From Zygnema cylindricum (lineage: Eukaryota > Streptophyta > Zygnematophyceae > Zygnematales > Zygnemataceae): 64,000 nucleotides of DNA. The translations under genes and the position numbers were made by a program. Where the stretch lies: positions 201,822-265,821 of the forward strand of contig JBBHKE010003430.1 in the NCBI GenBank assembly GCA_037447655.1, in the 5' to 3' direction. Positions 48,485 to 60,479 of the stretch are shown in pieces. The stretch's first letter is position 1. Every line of letters starts with the position of its first letter. The notes under the pieces are model-generated. The model was not told the DNA's origin. It did no database searches and saw only the letters and a list, made by a program, of their open reading frames with translations.

Positions 48485-49890
48485 TCATCGGTGAAATATT
48501 CTAGTGGCCTGCAACAAAAATGTAAATGCATGAAAAACAAAAGAAACGTGAGAGGTTTGCATGTTTTTTATTACCTAACGGTGATAGAATAGAACGGAGA
48601 GGAAGAGGGAGAGGGAGAGGGAGAGGGAGAAGGAGAGGGAGAGGAAGAGGGAGAGGGAGAGGGAGAGGGAGAGGGAGAGGAAGTATCACCTGGCATCTTG
48701 TTGTGCTGTGTTGGGCTCCAATATAGTTTTTCACTTGTCTCCCACTCGCCACTTCCCACAGTCGTACTATGGAGTCTTTTCCAAAGGTCAGCAGATATCT
48801 GTCAACACATCAAACAAGAAAAACATAGACCAAAAAAAAAAAAAAGTTGAGATCCTTCCTAGAAGTACAAAAGCTTTTCCTTTTCCATGTAATTGCAGTA
48901 TTCCTCAACCTGTGCCTCTTGTTCTTTCTATTTGTGAGAAACAATAAAAAAAGAGAAACTTGAGATTTTTCCTGCAAGTGAAATGCTTTTTTTCCATGTG
49001 TTTGCAGCCTTGCCATCAACCAGTTGCACTTCTTCCTTGATACTTGTAAGAGTCGAGATTCTTTCTACTAACTCTTTCTACATGTGAGAAATTTGACATC
49101 CTAATTTGACACAGCATCCTAATTTGACATCCTAAATCAACATTCTAAACTAAGATCCTAATTTCACATCGTTATTCGACATCCTTCCTGCAGTAAAATA
49201 TTTATTTCATGTATATTTGTGGGATCACCGTTGGTCCCGAGTGAATGCTGCGCTGGTCGCTTCGGCGGTTCCGTGCGCTCCATTGATCACACGGATGCAG
49301 TGAGAGCTCACTCCGTCCCACAATCTCACACCGCTGTCTTTGCTACAGGTCGCATACATGGAGCCTGTCGGGCTGTAGCGCACCTGCACAGAACGGGCTA
49401 CGGCGGATATAGCTTCAGAGAAGCTACAGGGACTATACAGGAGGGAGGNNNNNNNNNNNNNNNNNNNNNNNNNNNNNNNNNNNNNNNNNNNNNNNNNNNN
49501 NNNNNNNNNNNNNNNNNNNNNNNNNNNNNNNNNNNNNNNNNNNNNNNNNNNNNNNNNNNNNNNNNNNNNNNNNNNNNNNNNNNNNNNNNNNNNNNNNNNN
49601 NNNNNNNNNNNNNNNNNNNNNNNNNNNNNNNNNNNNNNNNNNNNNNNNNNNNNNNNNNNNNNNNNNNNNNNNNNNNNNNNNNNNNNNNNNNNNNNNNNNN
49701 NNNNNNNNNNNNNNNNNNNNNNNNNNNNNNNNNNNNNNNNNNNNNNNNNNNNNNNNNNNNNNNNNNNNNNNNNNNNNNNNNNNNNNNNNNNNNNNNNNNN
49801 NNNNNNNNNNNNNNNNNNNNNNNNNNNNNNNNNNNNNNNNNNNNNNNNNNNNNNNNNNNNNNNNNNNNNNNNNNNNNNNNNNNNNNNNNN

Positions 49891-49972
<82 letters not shown>

Positions 49973-52900
49973 CGAGGGGAGGTAGCTTTCTACCTGGTTA
50001 ATGGCTCCTCCAAGATGTGCATCTTGAACTGATGACGACAAATAACATTGAAACGTATTCACATCGTAGAGATGAGCCAAAGAATGATCCGTCCCTACAT
50101 TCATTCAACGCCGCAACTTCAATTTTTAACAAAATATGGAAAGAGACTTCCCCTGTTAAGATTCAGTTTACTCAAAAACAAAATAGTTCTTACAACGTGT
50201 AATTAAAAAAGATTTTTCCACCATTCCTGACTTAAGAACCAAGCCGAGCAATTTTATCCGATTTTTAAAAAGAGATGGAAAAAAATAACGATACCTGCAA
50301 TTAGATAATCGCCGCAGGGATGAAAAGCCACTGATCTTACATTATGTGTATCCTGTCATAATCGTACTGAAAATGTTAAATATTTAGGGAAATGAATTGG
50401 AAAAGGTTCCTGGTTTTGTTTACAACTCAGCTAAGCAATGCAACAGCCGAAAAATGAAACACATTCGAAATTTTAAACCATCCGAGATTATCGAAGTGAA
50501 GCCAACAACATTTCTATGCAATCTCAGCAAGACAAAATGTCATACCTGAATAACTCGAAAAGCTCTTCGTGCAGACGTCTTTGAAAAGTCAAAAAACCTG
50601 GAGAATAGAAAGAACACTATGATGAGCAAAAACTACGTCTCAATAAAGGAGGAAACAAACATTTGGATTAAAATTCAATATCGTAAAGATGTACCACATA
50701 TTCCCTTACAATTTAGGTCCTTCAAAGCCTTGTAGCTTATTTTGTCACCAAGTAAGAGATGAGATAACTGTGCATCGTTTAGATTTCAAGAAAAAAGTCA
50801 GATACCCATGACAATAAGACTTACTAAATGAAAAAAAAAACCTTCACAAAAGTGACGGGTAAAGGCTAACTGTTGCATGCGTAATTTGTTATCACTTCTT
50901 CACATCACACGATATGCAAACAAAAAATAGCTATGGACCTTGTTGAGAAATCTAAGGCTTCAAAAAAAGATACTGGATTTCTGTTAAGAAACTTGGGTAG
51001 GTAGGACTTACTTTATGGTTCGATCTTTAGCTCCAGAAATAAGAACAGCTGATTGAGGATGAAAGTCGAGGTCATTCACAGGCTGTAGACAGGAGAGAGG
51101 GAGACCCAAAAGAGACTATTCTCTTCAGTATTTCCTTCAGTACATCCTTCCCAATTTCCCCAGGAAGGTTTGACAGACGGAAAAAAAATCCATGTCAAAT
51201 CCACTAAGTGATCCACTACCTGACTACTTCGGTATTTCTAGTAACATGAAAGTCGTTCGGTTTAGTGACAAAGAGCACTTGCCTGGACATGGTCATAAAA
51301 TTGACGAATCACGGGACGCAATTCTGGATCTCTCCGGCTATCGGCTCCCATAAAAAGACGCATTTTCTCCACCTGACAAAACCGGGGGGAATCAGCTGTT
51401 TAATTTTGAAAGGTCTAAAAAGTACTACGATACACCGCCCATTGCTATTAGAGTTAATCACTCGAATTTCAAGCAGTTGTTTAATGACCCGAAATCACAA
51501 ATTAGTGTTAACAACACTATTTCAGTATGTGGCTCACAATAAGCCAAGTTGCAACCGTTTACATAATTTACTTGTGGTTAATTCTACAAAAGTGCTAACG
51601 CTAATAATTCACTAACTCTAATAGAGATGGACGGTGTACATCATTCATCAATATTAGAGTTAATAGCAGTATTTGTAATGTGGTTTTCTTACTGAACGAT
51701 AAAAAATAGCGCTAGTAACATTTAATTTAAGGAGTGGACAGCAAGCCACCACATCACCTTACAAATACAACTCCTGTACTTGTACAGTGATGAACGATCT
51801 ACCAATCTAAATGATCCAAGAAACTCAACAAAGTCAAAACGACAAGAAAGTCAAACAAGTCAAGGGTCAAACAACAACTGCTGGAACTTAGAGATAGTAA
51901 ATCAGAATTTAAGTACTTAATGACTGAAAGAAAAAAACCCTCAAGGAAACTTGTGCAATAATAAAGAAAATATCAAGGAAGATGGCTAGCATAGACAAAA
52001 AGTTGGTGAAACTTTGTTGAAGAAGTTGTTGATAATATTTACGTTTGAGTATTACCTTTCAAAAGGTATACTACTTTAAACTCCAGACCAAAATTAACAA
52101 CTTGGAGTGTGGTGCAAATAGACACACTGGTCTGTCATGAGGACATCCGATACTAATGAATGTTATAGAGATGAAAACTGATGACAGTGTTTCTTCCACA
52201 TGAATCTTCTAATGCATGCAATAGAAGCAAGCTGAATAATGGAGGACCTTATACTGGTCAGAAACTTGTCATTAAGGAATGCATACAAATGAACAGGGAA
52301 CAAAGAAAAAAAAAGGGAGTTGAGGAATCGACTCCATTAAGAACCTGGACGTATCGTGTGATTTTCCAAGTGCCCCTTGCCTTGAAAAACTAACAAAAAA
52401 AAATGCCTTTCTCCGCCTGAAATCTACATCATGTACCTGCTTTTGTCACTCTTACCATCAAAGGTACCTCTGGCCAAAATTGTAACTAAACACTAGTGTT
52501 GTGTATTGATGGTTAGTCAGAACCGATATGTTTGTTGATTGATTTGCTCGCCCATAACATCGGCTGTTGATCATGATTTGTTTATCAGTAACAATATGGA
52601 AAATATGTGCCCAAAGTAAAGTAGAAATTTCGGTCTGTATGTGAACATTTCTTTTCCCTGCCACTATTTACCCGAGTACATACATGTAGCACAGTTACAG
52701 TTCTACGCATATGAAATATCACCAATGAGCAGATAGCGAATTTAGATTATCACAATAGTATATGTAGCAACTTGTTGCCAATTAGTACAAACAATAACCA
52801 TATTTCCGTATTTGGTTAAAGGCCTCCAATGTACAACACTACTGGTAACACAATCCACTTTGAAGAATTTGACAAAAGGGTTAACAATCGACTGGAAAAC

Positions 52901-55900
52901 CCACCACAACAAATACTTCGAAGAATATACAACAGAATACAAAATCCAGTTCCGATAACTTGATCGGTGTGTCTACAATTGACTACACAACCCACCTCAA
53001 GCAATTTTATAGAAGTATCGACGCTCCCGGTAGCCACAAGTCGGCCATCCGGACTGAACCTCGCACATCTGACGACATTCTGAAAGCCCAAAAACAAAAA
53101 ACACAGAGTTGAAAAATCAGGAAATCAAAGTCAACAAACACTACCACAAAGAAACAAACAAGCGACATCACTCACTGCAGTTGGTTCCAATTAATTTATG
53201 TGACGATACCTTTTGAGACATGCAAGTAAATTCCTTAGACAACAGCATTCGAGAACACAAACTTGTGAACATTAACACGTTCATGGAATCTCTCTTTTTG
53301 TATATAGCATTTAGCATGGAAAAGAATGTTTTCCCGCTCATCCGCTGAGTCCACCCAGATTAATTACAGAGGAAATTGTAAATCAATATGACAAAAGGCA
53401 CATTAAATATGCCTTGGTGTTGTTATCAGCTGATTTTAAACGCGATCTCAATGCTGGAAAATGTAACTTCTTTTTTTATTAGGAGAGGCTGAGTCCTTAA
53501 GCCAAGGAAGAAAAAGGAATGAAAAAGCCACAACAACTTTTATGTTACAAAAATCGGCAACTACTGGATCAAGGCCCCAAACAAACAGCTTGACTTCATT
53601 CCTATTGCAACTCTTTCTTGTAAAACAAATAAATATACCAGTGTTAAAACAAAGAAACGCGTGCAAGAAATCCATGAAAGGCATTTGGTCACCTTGTGCT
53701 CCGTCACGTGCTTTGACTCATACGTAGGAAATGGCCGAGAAGGTTCCTTCACGGGGCCGCTGCTTCCCGCCCCCAGCCATAGCCATGGCAGCAAGTGAGG
53801 CGACGAAGGAGAACCAATGTGCCAAAGTAAAAAAGGAACCTGCAAGAATTATGAATCTACTGTCATCGAACGACCTATAAATTTGCTATAGACAAAGGAA
53901 ATTATGGAATAAATAATTATAAGAGCATAGGGAAAAACAATGATGAGAGATCACTGAATGGATTTGACCATTTGGGTGTTTTGGTAAATGCAGGCAGTGA
54001 TAGGCGCGAGAGTTACAGAGGTAGGAAACAAATTATAACAAAGTCGAGAGGCAATAAGAACATAATGCATATACCTGTCAAAGTGTGAATAACGAAGAGT
54101 TGCTATAAGTGTGATTCTTTCGCCAAAAATAGCTGCATCTTGATAAATGGGGAAAAACAACTTCTGACGAGTACATTTCGATCTCCTCTAAACCTGACAC
54201 TTTAAAGTTATGACATAATTTATGACAAACTCTCACAAAATATGAGATCAGAATTTCTCAGATTCTTCCTGTCACAGCCTCTCTGTCGTGGATTTATCTT
54301 CTCAACCAATGCAAAAAAAAAATCATATTCAAAACTGCCAATTTCTACAAGCTTGAATTCCAGTTGTGCCTAACACATTGTTTGAATGCTGACAAATGAA
54401 GCAGTCAGAAGAAAACAGACAGCATTTGTAAAAGGTATCTATTTAGGAAACATATGAAAACAAATAGACGCCTTGGTCAAGTATCCGGACCACAGTATGT
54501 TGAACTATGCCTAGTTGATCGATTTACAAATGAAAAAAGAGAAACTATGCTATCACACATAAAAAAGAGTGACTGGCATTGAACTCAGACAACTACAATT
54601 TCCAGCAATATCCGGTCTAATTGTGGAAAGTGGTTAAAGCTCTGGTGAAGATCAGCAATAGCATGGCCCAGTGGAGAACACTTTAACTCTGTCGGAGACT
54701 CTCCAGTATATACCATTAACAGAAGATCTAACTCAAATTTGAAAGTGACTTCCACAAAAGTAAAGTGTAAGAACATTACCCAAAATCAGGAGTCGTGGTG
54801 ATATTCACACTGATACAATTTGTTGGGGTTATTCCAGCCTGAGATGACTTTTCTGAAATCATCGTAGTACCACCTCGTCTTAATTCCTCTTTTTCAGCTG
54901 CCAAGCCCTGCAGAAAAATAAGAACTTTCCAGATTTTCAAGATGATCAAACAAAAATCCTGCCTTGAAAAATCGTTTTACCACATTGAACTCACGTGATT
55001 AGCAAGTTCCGGGATGCATACTTGCATTCTTGCTTCCTGTCATCAGTGCTGTGCAGACCCACTTAACCTCTGTTCAAATAGATGAATCCAGTTTAAACAT
55101 ACATTCAACAGTTTAGTGCATAATCAGCAAATTAACTTGAGGAAAAACCGTACATGCATGAACTATCAATGAAAGGAGAGGCAGGTACATGTAAGGTCAG
55201 TACATGTAAGAATACTCCGTGAATGTATGGTTTCAGATTGATGTGCTTTGCCGAGGGCCGCAAGTTTGAATACTACCTCAATTCATTCCCACACAGGGTT
55301 TAAATGTTCAAACACCGTCTGAATGATTCTGGCTGTGGATGGACCCCTTTGAACCCAAAGGTGTATCAGGAAATCGAAACGGCCTATGAACATTTTGTTT
55401 GCTTGGTGGGCGCACTTGATGATCAACAACCATTCTGAAGATTTAAGAAACTTGATATCAACTCCAAAGAACAAAGGGCACAAGCAGGAAAAACTGATCT
55501 TTCATATTATCGCAAAGAAAGCCCTTAAGGAAACCCATAAAGCAATTATCGATAGCCAGCTCAACAGGATAAAAAATCCTTAGCTTATTAAGTACAAAAA
55601 ATGAAACTGCCTTACCTTTTGGACCACAGTCAAAAGCCTGTCTCGTGGCACTCCAGGGTCGATTGGAGCGAGGGTCGCACTGCTTACCATTTTGGCCGCC
55701 TGGGTCAACATGGTATGCAACCATCAAGTATCTATGATTAACCACTTAATTAACTACCGATAGAACTCTCAAATGCAACTACACAGACATCTGAGCTTTG
55801 TCCAATATTAAGAATTCGAAGGAAGAAGATGGCTGTGGTTTGTCATCGCATCAATAAGGTCCTCTTCCTGTTTGAGTTTTTTAGCGTTAGCATTTCTGAT

Positions 55901-57878
55901 TTGGTTTTATTCCTGAGCCCTATATGGGATATGCAACTTTTCATAGACATGCCAAAATGGTACATACTTGTAAGCACAACTATTTGACTGACAGACTTGA
56001 ATAAAAAAAGTAAATCTATAAACATGAACTGAACTATAACACTAGAAATTGTGTACATTTCCGCACCAAAATGTCTGCATGCCTGGCCTTGTCATGAACC
56101 TATGAGGCAGCATTTTGTCCATTACAGCCAGGATCAACATAGGTGAAGAGGATTAATTTATATGCTTTGGGTTTAAAAGAAAGACAATCAATTTATAAAC
56201 AATGAACTAAATTGTTGAAATTATCGGCAAGATTCTACAATTTACATATACTCACAAAACCTTAAATATTTTATTTAAGCCACAAAGCATTATTTACTCT
56301 ATCTGCAAGAACGTGAAACCTTCTGACAAAGGTTTCATACGTCACGTGTGTTTCATGTGTTTTCACACCTCACGTGTGTTTCCTGTGTGACATGTTACTG
56401 ATATTTTGAGGGTAACTCTGTCAAGGTTCTACAGGGTTAATTTTAAATGTTGCTAGTAGGAAAATCATGCATACGCTGTAACTAGCGTTACTGGCGCAGT
56501 AATCATATTAATAATGACATGTTTCTGTGCGATTACACTGATTACTGACAAGAACTGCCAGTAATGGTTACCATATAACAGTACAACTTCCACTCCCATA
56601 AAACCCTAAAAAAGAACAATGAAAAAGGGTTTAGTATGGAACAATTTTCAAAGAAAAAAACACATTAGAAAAATGAGTGCAATTCAATGAAATAATTTGC
56701 ACATATATATTTTTTCAAAGTTAAGGCGCCACATTAACCGTTGTGTGTAGGTAGATATTCCTCTCCTAGGGTTGACACTGATGCCAATTGGTTTTCAACA
56801 GTAAACGACCATTGAGGGCAAATGCAAAAAGCATTTGAGGTCCTGACCATTGTTGAATGTTAGGGCTCCTAAAAAACGACAGGAGAAGGAAAACAAAACG
56901 GAAGGAGATGTCTCTTAAAATAAATAAACTACAGTGTAATGTAGAGGAAAAGAAGCGCCCTTTTGATAATAGTTTGCAAAGAAAGAAAGAGACATCAGAG
57001 GAACAGTCCTACAAGTTTAAATTTGAGCTAGTTCTTCCTACCTAATGACAAAAGCATAAATCCCAAGGTATTGAGAAAATCTTCTTGAACATTCTCCAAA
57101 CCAGGTAAAATGAAATGTATATTCTTTAAGTAACTTCAGACATAGTAAGGTTTTCAGTTTTTTGTTTTACATCTTTGCTCAATCGTAAAACTTTGCTGCT
57201 CATGATATTTGCCATTTTGAGAAAGCGATACGACTGTTATAGTTTTAAATAAATGAAAAAGACTCGTTTCTAAGTTCAAAAATCCCTAATAAAACAAAAA
57301 CATTGACAACAAGCAAGATAGGATGGTTGCCAATGATCTCTAATAAATCCAAAGGTTGGGTAAGCATTCTTCATTTCAAAAACTCAAACCGTACTAACCT
57401 ATTAACTTTATAGCCGTAAAAGCATAGTTCAAATGTGCAAAAACAGCTGGAAACGCTATATGCGGTGGCCCCGTATAGAGAGACCACATATACTTTACAA
57501 TTGTTTTCACACATTTGAAGTATGATATAATCTATGTAACCTATTAGCCGAATAGCCGTATACGTCGTAAACCACTATGTTATAGTCTATAGACTCCAAA
57601 ATGCATGCTGCTTATAATAACATCATCATTTGAGGTTGTCATGATCCCGAACTGGTAGAACAAGGATAAGGCTTGAGTTAGGGTTAAAGATACTAAATGT
57701 ATAAAGGATAAGGGCAAGCAAACGTTTAGGCAGGCTAATTTTAGAAGGTAATGTTGTCTTCGGGTTATGGTCTCAAGCTCGTAACAAAGGGACGTACCTG
57801 TGAGTATCCGTTGTCGTTGAGCTGAGACGCAATGAGCGTAAACAAGTCAAAAGGCAGGAAAACGTCGGAATCCGCCAT
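48485..57878 (-). CDS. CSTF1: cleavage stimulation factor subunit 1 (CstF50), 13 exons, C-terminus doubtful
   Basis: CstF50 is the WD-repeat subunit of the mRNA 3'-end cleavage and polyadenylation complex. Exons: 57878-57798, 55699-55616, 54907-54780, 53759-53693, 53079-52996, 51372-51283, 51082-51012, 50597-50546, 50352-50295, 50094-49994, 49383-49229, 48798-48690, then 48508-48485 reaching a TGA. The first twelve fit in phase and give 360 codons. The N-terminus MADSDVFLPFDLFTLIASQL with SSATLAPIDPGVPRDRLL is the dimerisation region. WD blades include RFSPDGRLVATGSVDTSIKL, PVNDLDFHPQSAVLISGAKD, NVRSVAFHPCGDYLIAG, VRYSPTGSMYATCSKDSG and FGKDSIVRLWEVASGRQV. The protein would end about 60 residues short of plant homologues, without the last blade. 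The intron 51,282-51,083 starts with GC. Confidence 0.9.
48598..48681. repeat. (GGGAGA)n / (GGAAGA)n simple repeat next to a splice donor
   Basis: About fourteen hexamer units. On the gene strand they form a (TCTCCC)n run that begins within about ten bases of the donor of CstF50 exon 12. Confidence 0.95.
49449..49890. other. assembly gap (442 N) in a CstF50 intron
   Basis: Unknown bases bordered on the right by a (GA)n run (49,895-49,966), the likely cause of the gap. Flanking exons are in phase, so no coding sequence needs to be missing. Confidence 0.95.
49895..49966. repeat. (GA)n microsatellite
   Basis: About 36 GA units at the edge of the gap. Confidence 0.95.
51431..51638. mobile_element. 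CACCG-type MITE (208 bp) in a CstF50 intron
   Basis: Ends TACACCGCCCATTGCTATTA and CTAATAGAGATGGACGGTGTA with TA flanks. It lies in the intron between exons at 52,996 and 51,372, about 60 bases from the acceptor of the latter. Confidence 0.85.
57423..57526. repeat. small palindromic element in CstF50 intron 1
   Basis: CATAGTTCAAATGTGCAAAA at the left pairs with TTTTCACACATTTGAAGTATG at the right. Related to 7,757-7,905. Confidence 0.5.
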
Positions 57879-58131
57879 GGCTGAAAGTAACATTCCAAAT
57901 GACGCTGTAGAGATCCTTGAAGAAAAGCAGATTGAAGAAAAGGTAAGAAGAGTTATCCAAGGCAGGGATTTGGAGCGAAGTTCAAAATTTCAAATTGCAA
58001 AACAAATTGGGAACGCTGTATATTCTCACGCCGTACTTTACGGTTTATTTCGTTTAGAAATGCGAATTATAAACGCGTACAATAATATGGATGATGTTCC
58101 ATCGACTCTGTTCCAGCCCAGTTCCCAATGA
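57877..58131 (+). CDS. small open reading frame divergent from CstF50, product unknown
   Basis: From an ATG at 57,877 an 84-codon open frame runs to TGA-free sequence ending at 58,131 (an earlier in-frame ATG at 57,832 lies antisense to CstF50 exon 1). It starts MAESNIPNDAVEILEEKQIE and continues with KVRRVIQGRDLERSSKFQIA, a charged helical pattern reminiscent of the DEK C-terminal fold. It ends DDVPSTLFQPSSQ. A splice-donor-like AAG|GTAAGA lies at about 57,942, so the single-exon reading is not assured. I cannot name a homologue. Its start codon overlaps the CstF50 start codon on the other strand (CCATGG). Confidence 0.35.
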   Translation: MAESNIPNDAVEILEEKQIEEKVRRVIQGRDLERSSKFQIAKQIGNAVYSHAVLYGLFRLEMRIINAYNNMDDVPSTLFQPSSQ

Positions 58132-58592
58132 TTTGGCAGTTTCTGGCCGTAGGATTACGATTTGGATGGTCATTAATAATCCAGTAATTTAAACTGAACC
58201 AGGACGGGATGCACGGAACATCAGCCTAAAGCTTTTTCAACTGCTTTGATATTATTGACAGAAAAGTGCGCACGGAATTGCAAATTTCCAAACCAAAAGT
58301 TCTTTGCATAGTTCAAAAGTAGGCGTTTTTATGGTAGGCCTTTGGTCGGCGCCTTTATCGTAAGTTGTGTTATGGGCTTTTCATGTGATCTTCTAAGATC
58401 GCTACTTTGATCAGAGACCGTCCGATCGTCTGAATCTGACGGTGTAAATAAATTTTTTTGGTCCAAATGTTTTAATTGGTCCAATTTTTGGTCCGAATGT
58501 TTTAATTGGTCCGAATAGGTCCGAATACAATATGGGTCTTAAGGTCATATTGTATGTTTTGAGTACAAGAGGCATATTGTATGGGCCTACTT

Positions 58593-59313
58593 CATAGTTG
58601 TTCACGGCGATTAGTGCGAACGTACCGTACGTGACGAATTATACGTAACAAACGCATTGAACCTTTTGATCAAATCGCAAAAAATCGTTAATGAATTTCC
58701 TTCCGTACTATTCCGTACATAAAAAAACAAAAAACTATTACATATAACGCAGTTTGCAAGTTTTTCCCGTTAAATGAGCGGTAAAAAAATAAACTCTTTA
58801 AATTTTTATCAGAATTTCTGCTGGTATGAAATGACTTTACAAAGTGGTAGTCTTGACGTACACATTAGGGCATGCTACGCAGTTAACATACCGGGTTCTA
58901 ATGCTACGAAGGTAATCATTTTAGCAATTTCGTCTCTGTTCCATGGCGTCTACTTTCTAAAAAAATTGAAGAAGACGCCCGTACAAATTTCAAACTGAAC
59001 GCGTGAAATTATTGTGACGGTCAACGTCTCTTTTCGAAAATGTCCGTACATTTTTTATTATATAACGTACAACTTCCGTGGTATTTCTGTTCAGTTCACT
59101 GAACAGAAAGTACCAATAAGTGCGACGCTTATTTCCCGTTTTGTTCCGTACATATCCGTAAAAAAATGTACAGTTACAGTAATTAGTTTACAGGTTTCCG
59201 TAAAATTTCAGTTTCAGTTTACAGTACACGTTTTTTTACGATTTTTTCAAAAGTCACGAATTATACGTTTCAATCGCAAAAAAGGAAAAAATCGCGCGAT
59301 TTGAACAACTATG
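58593..59313. mobile_element. hAT-like element, 721 bp, TAGTTGTTCA family
   Basis: Ends CATAGTTGTTCACGGCGATT and CGCGCGATTTGAACAACTATG, with a perfect 8-bp duplication GCCTACTT (58,585-58,592 and 59,314-59,321). No transposase. Confidence 0.9.
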
Positions 59314-59321
59314 GCCTACTT

Positions 59322-60479
59322 TCACCTACTTTTGAACTATGGTTCTTTGGCACAGAGAAACAACAAACTACAGCACTGTACCGTACAGCCGTACGCCGAC
59401 TTTGGTCCCAGCTGCCAAGCTCCTCAAGCAATCAAGTGCATTTCTCCCGTACTTCTATGAACTGTACAGCTGTACTGTCACACGTGAGATTCGTTCCCCA
59501 TCGAGCATCAGAGCAGCCTCGAATCAAATTATGACACGTTTTCAATCATTTGTGCGAGGGCAAGAGGAAACGCTATTTCCCTGTATGCGCATACTCAAAG
59601 AGACCATTATAATATGCTAACAATACGGTGTGAGGTCAAGAACACAGCACATAGAAACATCAAAAAATTATAAATAGTAAAAACAAATATACCATACTCA
59701 CAAGGAGCCTCCTCTATTCCTTCGTTGTCGAGACATCAACTTTGTAGCCATGATGATTGTGGGGCAGCAATTCTATAGCTAAAAAGCAACAACCACTTTA
59801 GCTAGACTTTTACATTGTTAGTACTCAAACATAGTGGTGACTGCAACGAGTCAATATACCAGCTTCCACAGATACAATATCTGGAATTAATAGCATTAAA
59901 AAACATGCCAACCGAGCATTACAAAAAGTGAATCGCATCCCTCGCTTTCTTCACAAATGAACGCTCTAGAATTCAGCTTTCTGTCCCCAATCCACATCTC
60001 TGACTACATGTCTTTAATTTTTACATCACATGTCACTGCTTCGAGTTTCAAAAACATTTTCTTCCCTTGCCACCTTGATGATAAAAAAAACAAACAGAAC
60101 TAACAGTTACAAAAAGTTTGCGGCGGTACCAAAATGATGTACAAAAAGAGATAATTTTGACAATATCAACAAAATCTAACAACGACTCAATTTCGAATAT
60201 ATTAGCTCATACGAATTGCTAAAAAAAAGAAACGGCCAAATGCGGAGACTATTAATGTGGATTACACAACCAGTGTTACTATTTACCCATAGAAAAAAAA
60301 TTACCAACAGTTACCCATAATTCTGCTCAAAATCTTTTCCACTTGCTACAAAAATAGTACTTTCTCGACAGTCTATAGACACAATTCATAAACAGCGTAT
60401 AGAACACCTAGCTGCAAATTTTGCACTCTTATAAAACATTAAGGTCTTTGAAAAAAAAAATCATTTCAAAAAAACATTT
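59322..60479. other. 3' flank of the thioredoxin-UBX gene
   Basis: AT-rich sequence that probably contains the 3' UTR of the minus-strand gene ending at 60,480. No additional coding exon is seen. Confidence 0.4.

Noticed and set aside
48501-48759. Pro-Leu and Pro-Ser repeat proteins
   Set aside because: Produced by the GGGAGA hexamer repeat overlapping the edge of CstF50 exon 12.
49219-50104. Large open frames across the 49,449-49,890 region on both strands
   Set aside because: They run through unknown bases and a GA repeat. The real coding parts are the CstF50 exons at 49,229-49,383 and 49,994-50,094.
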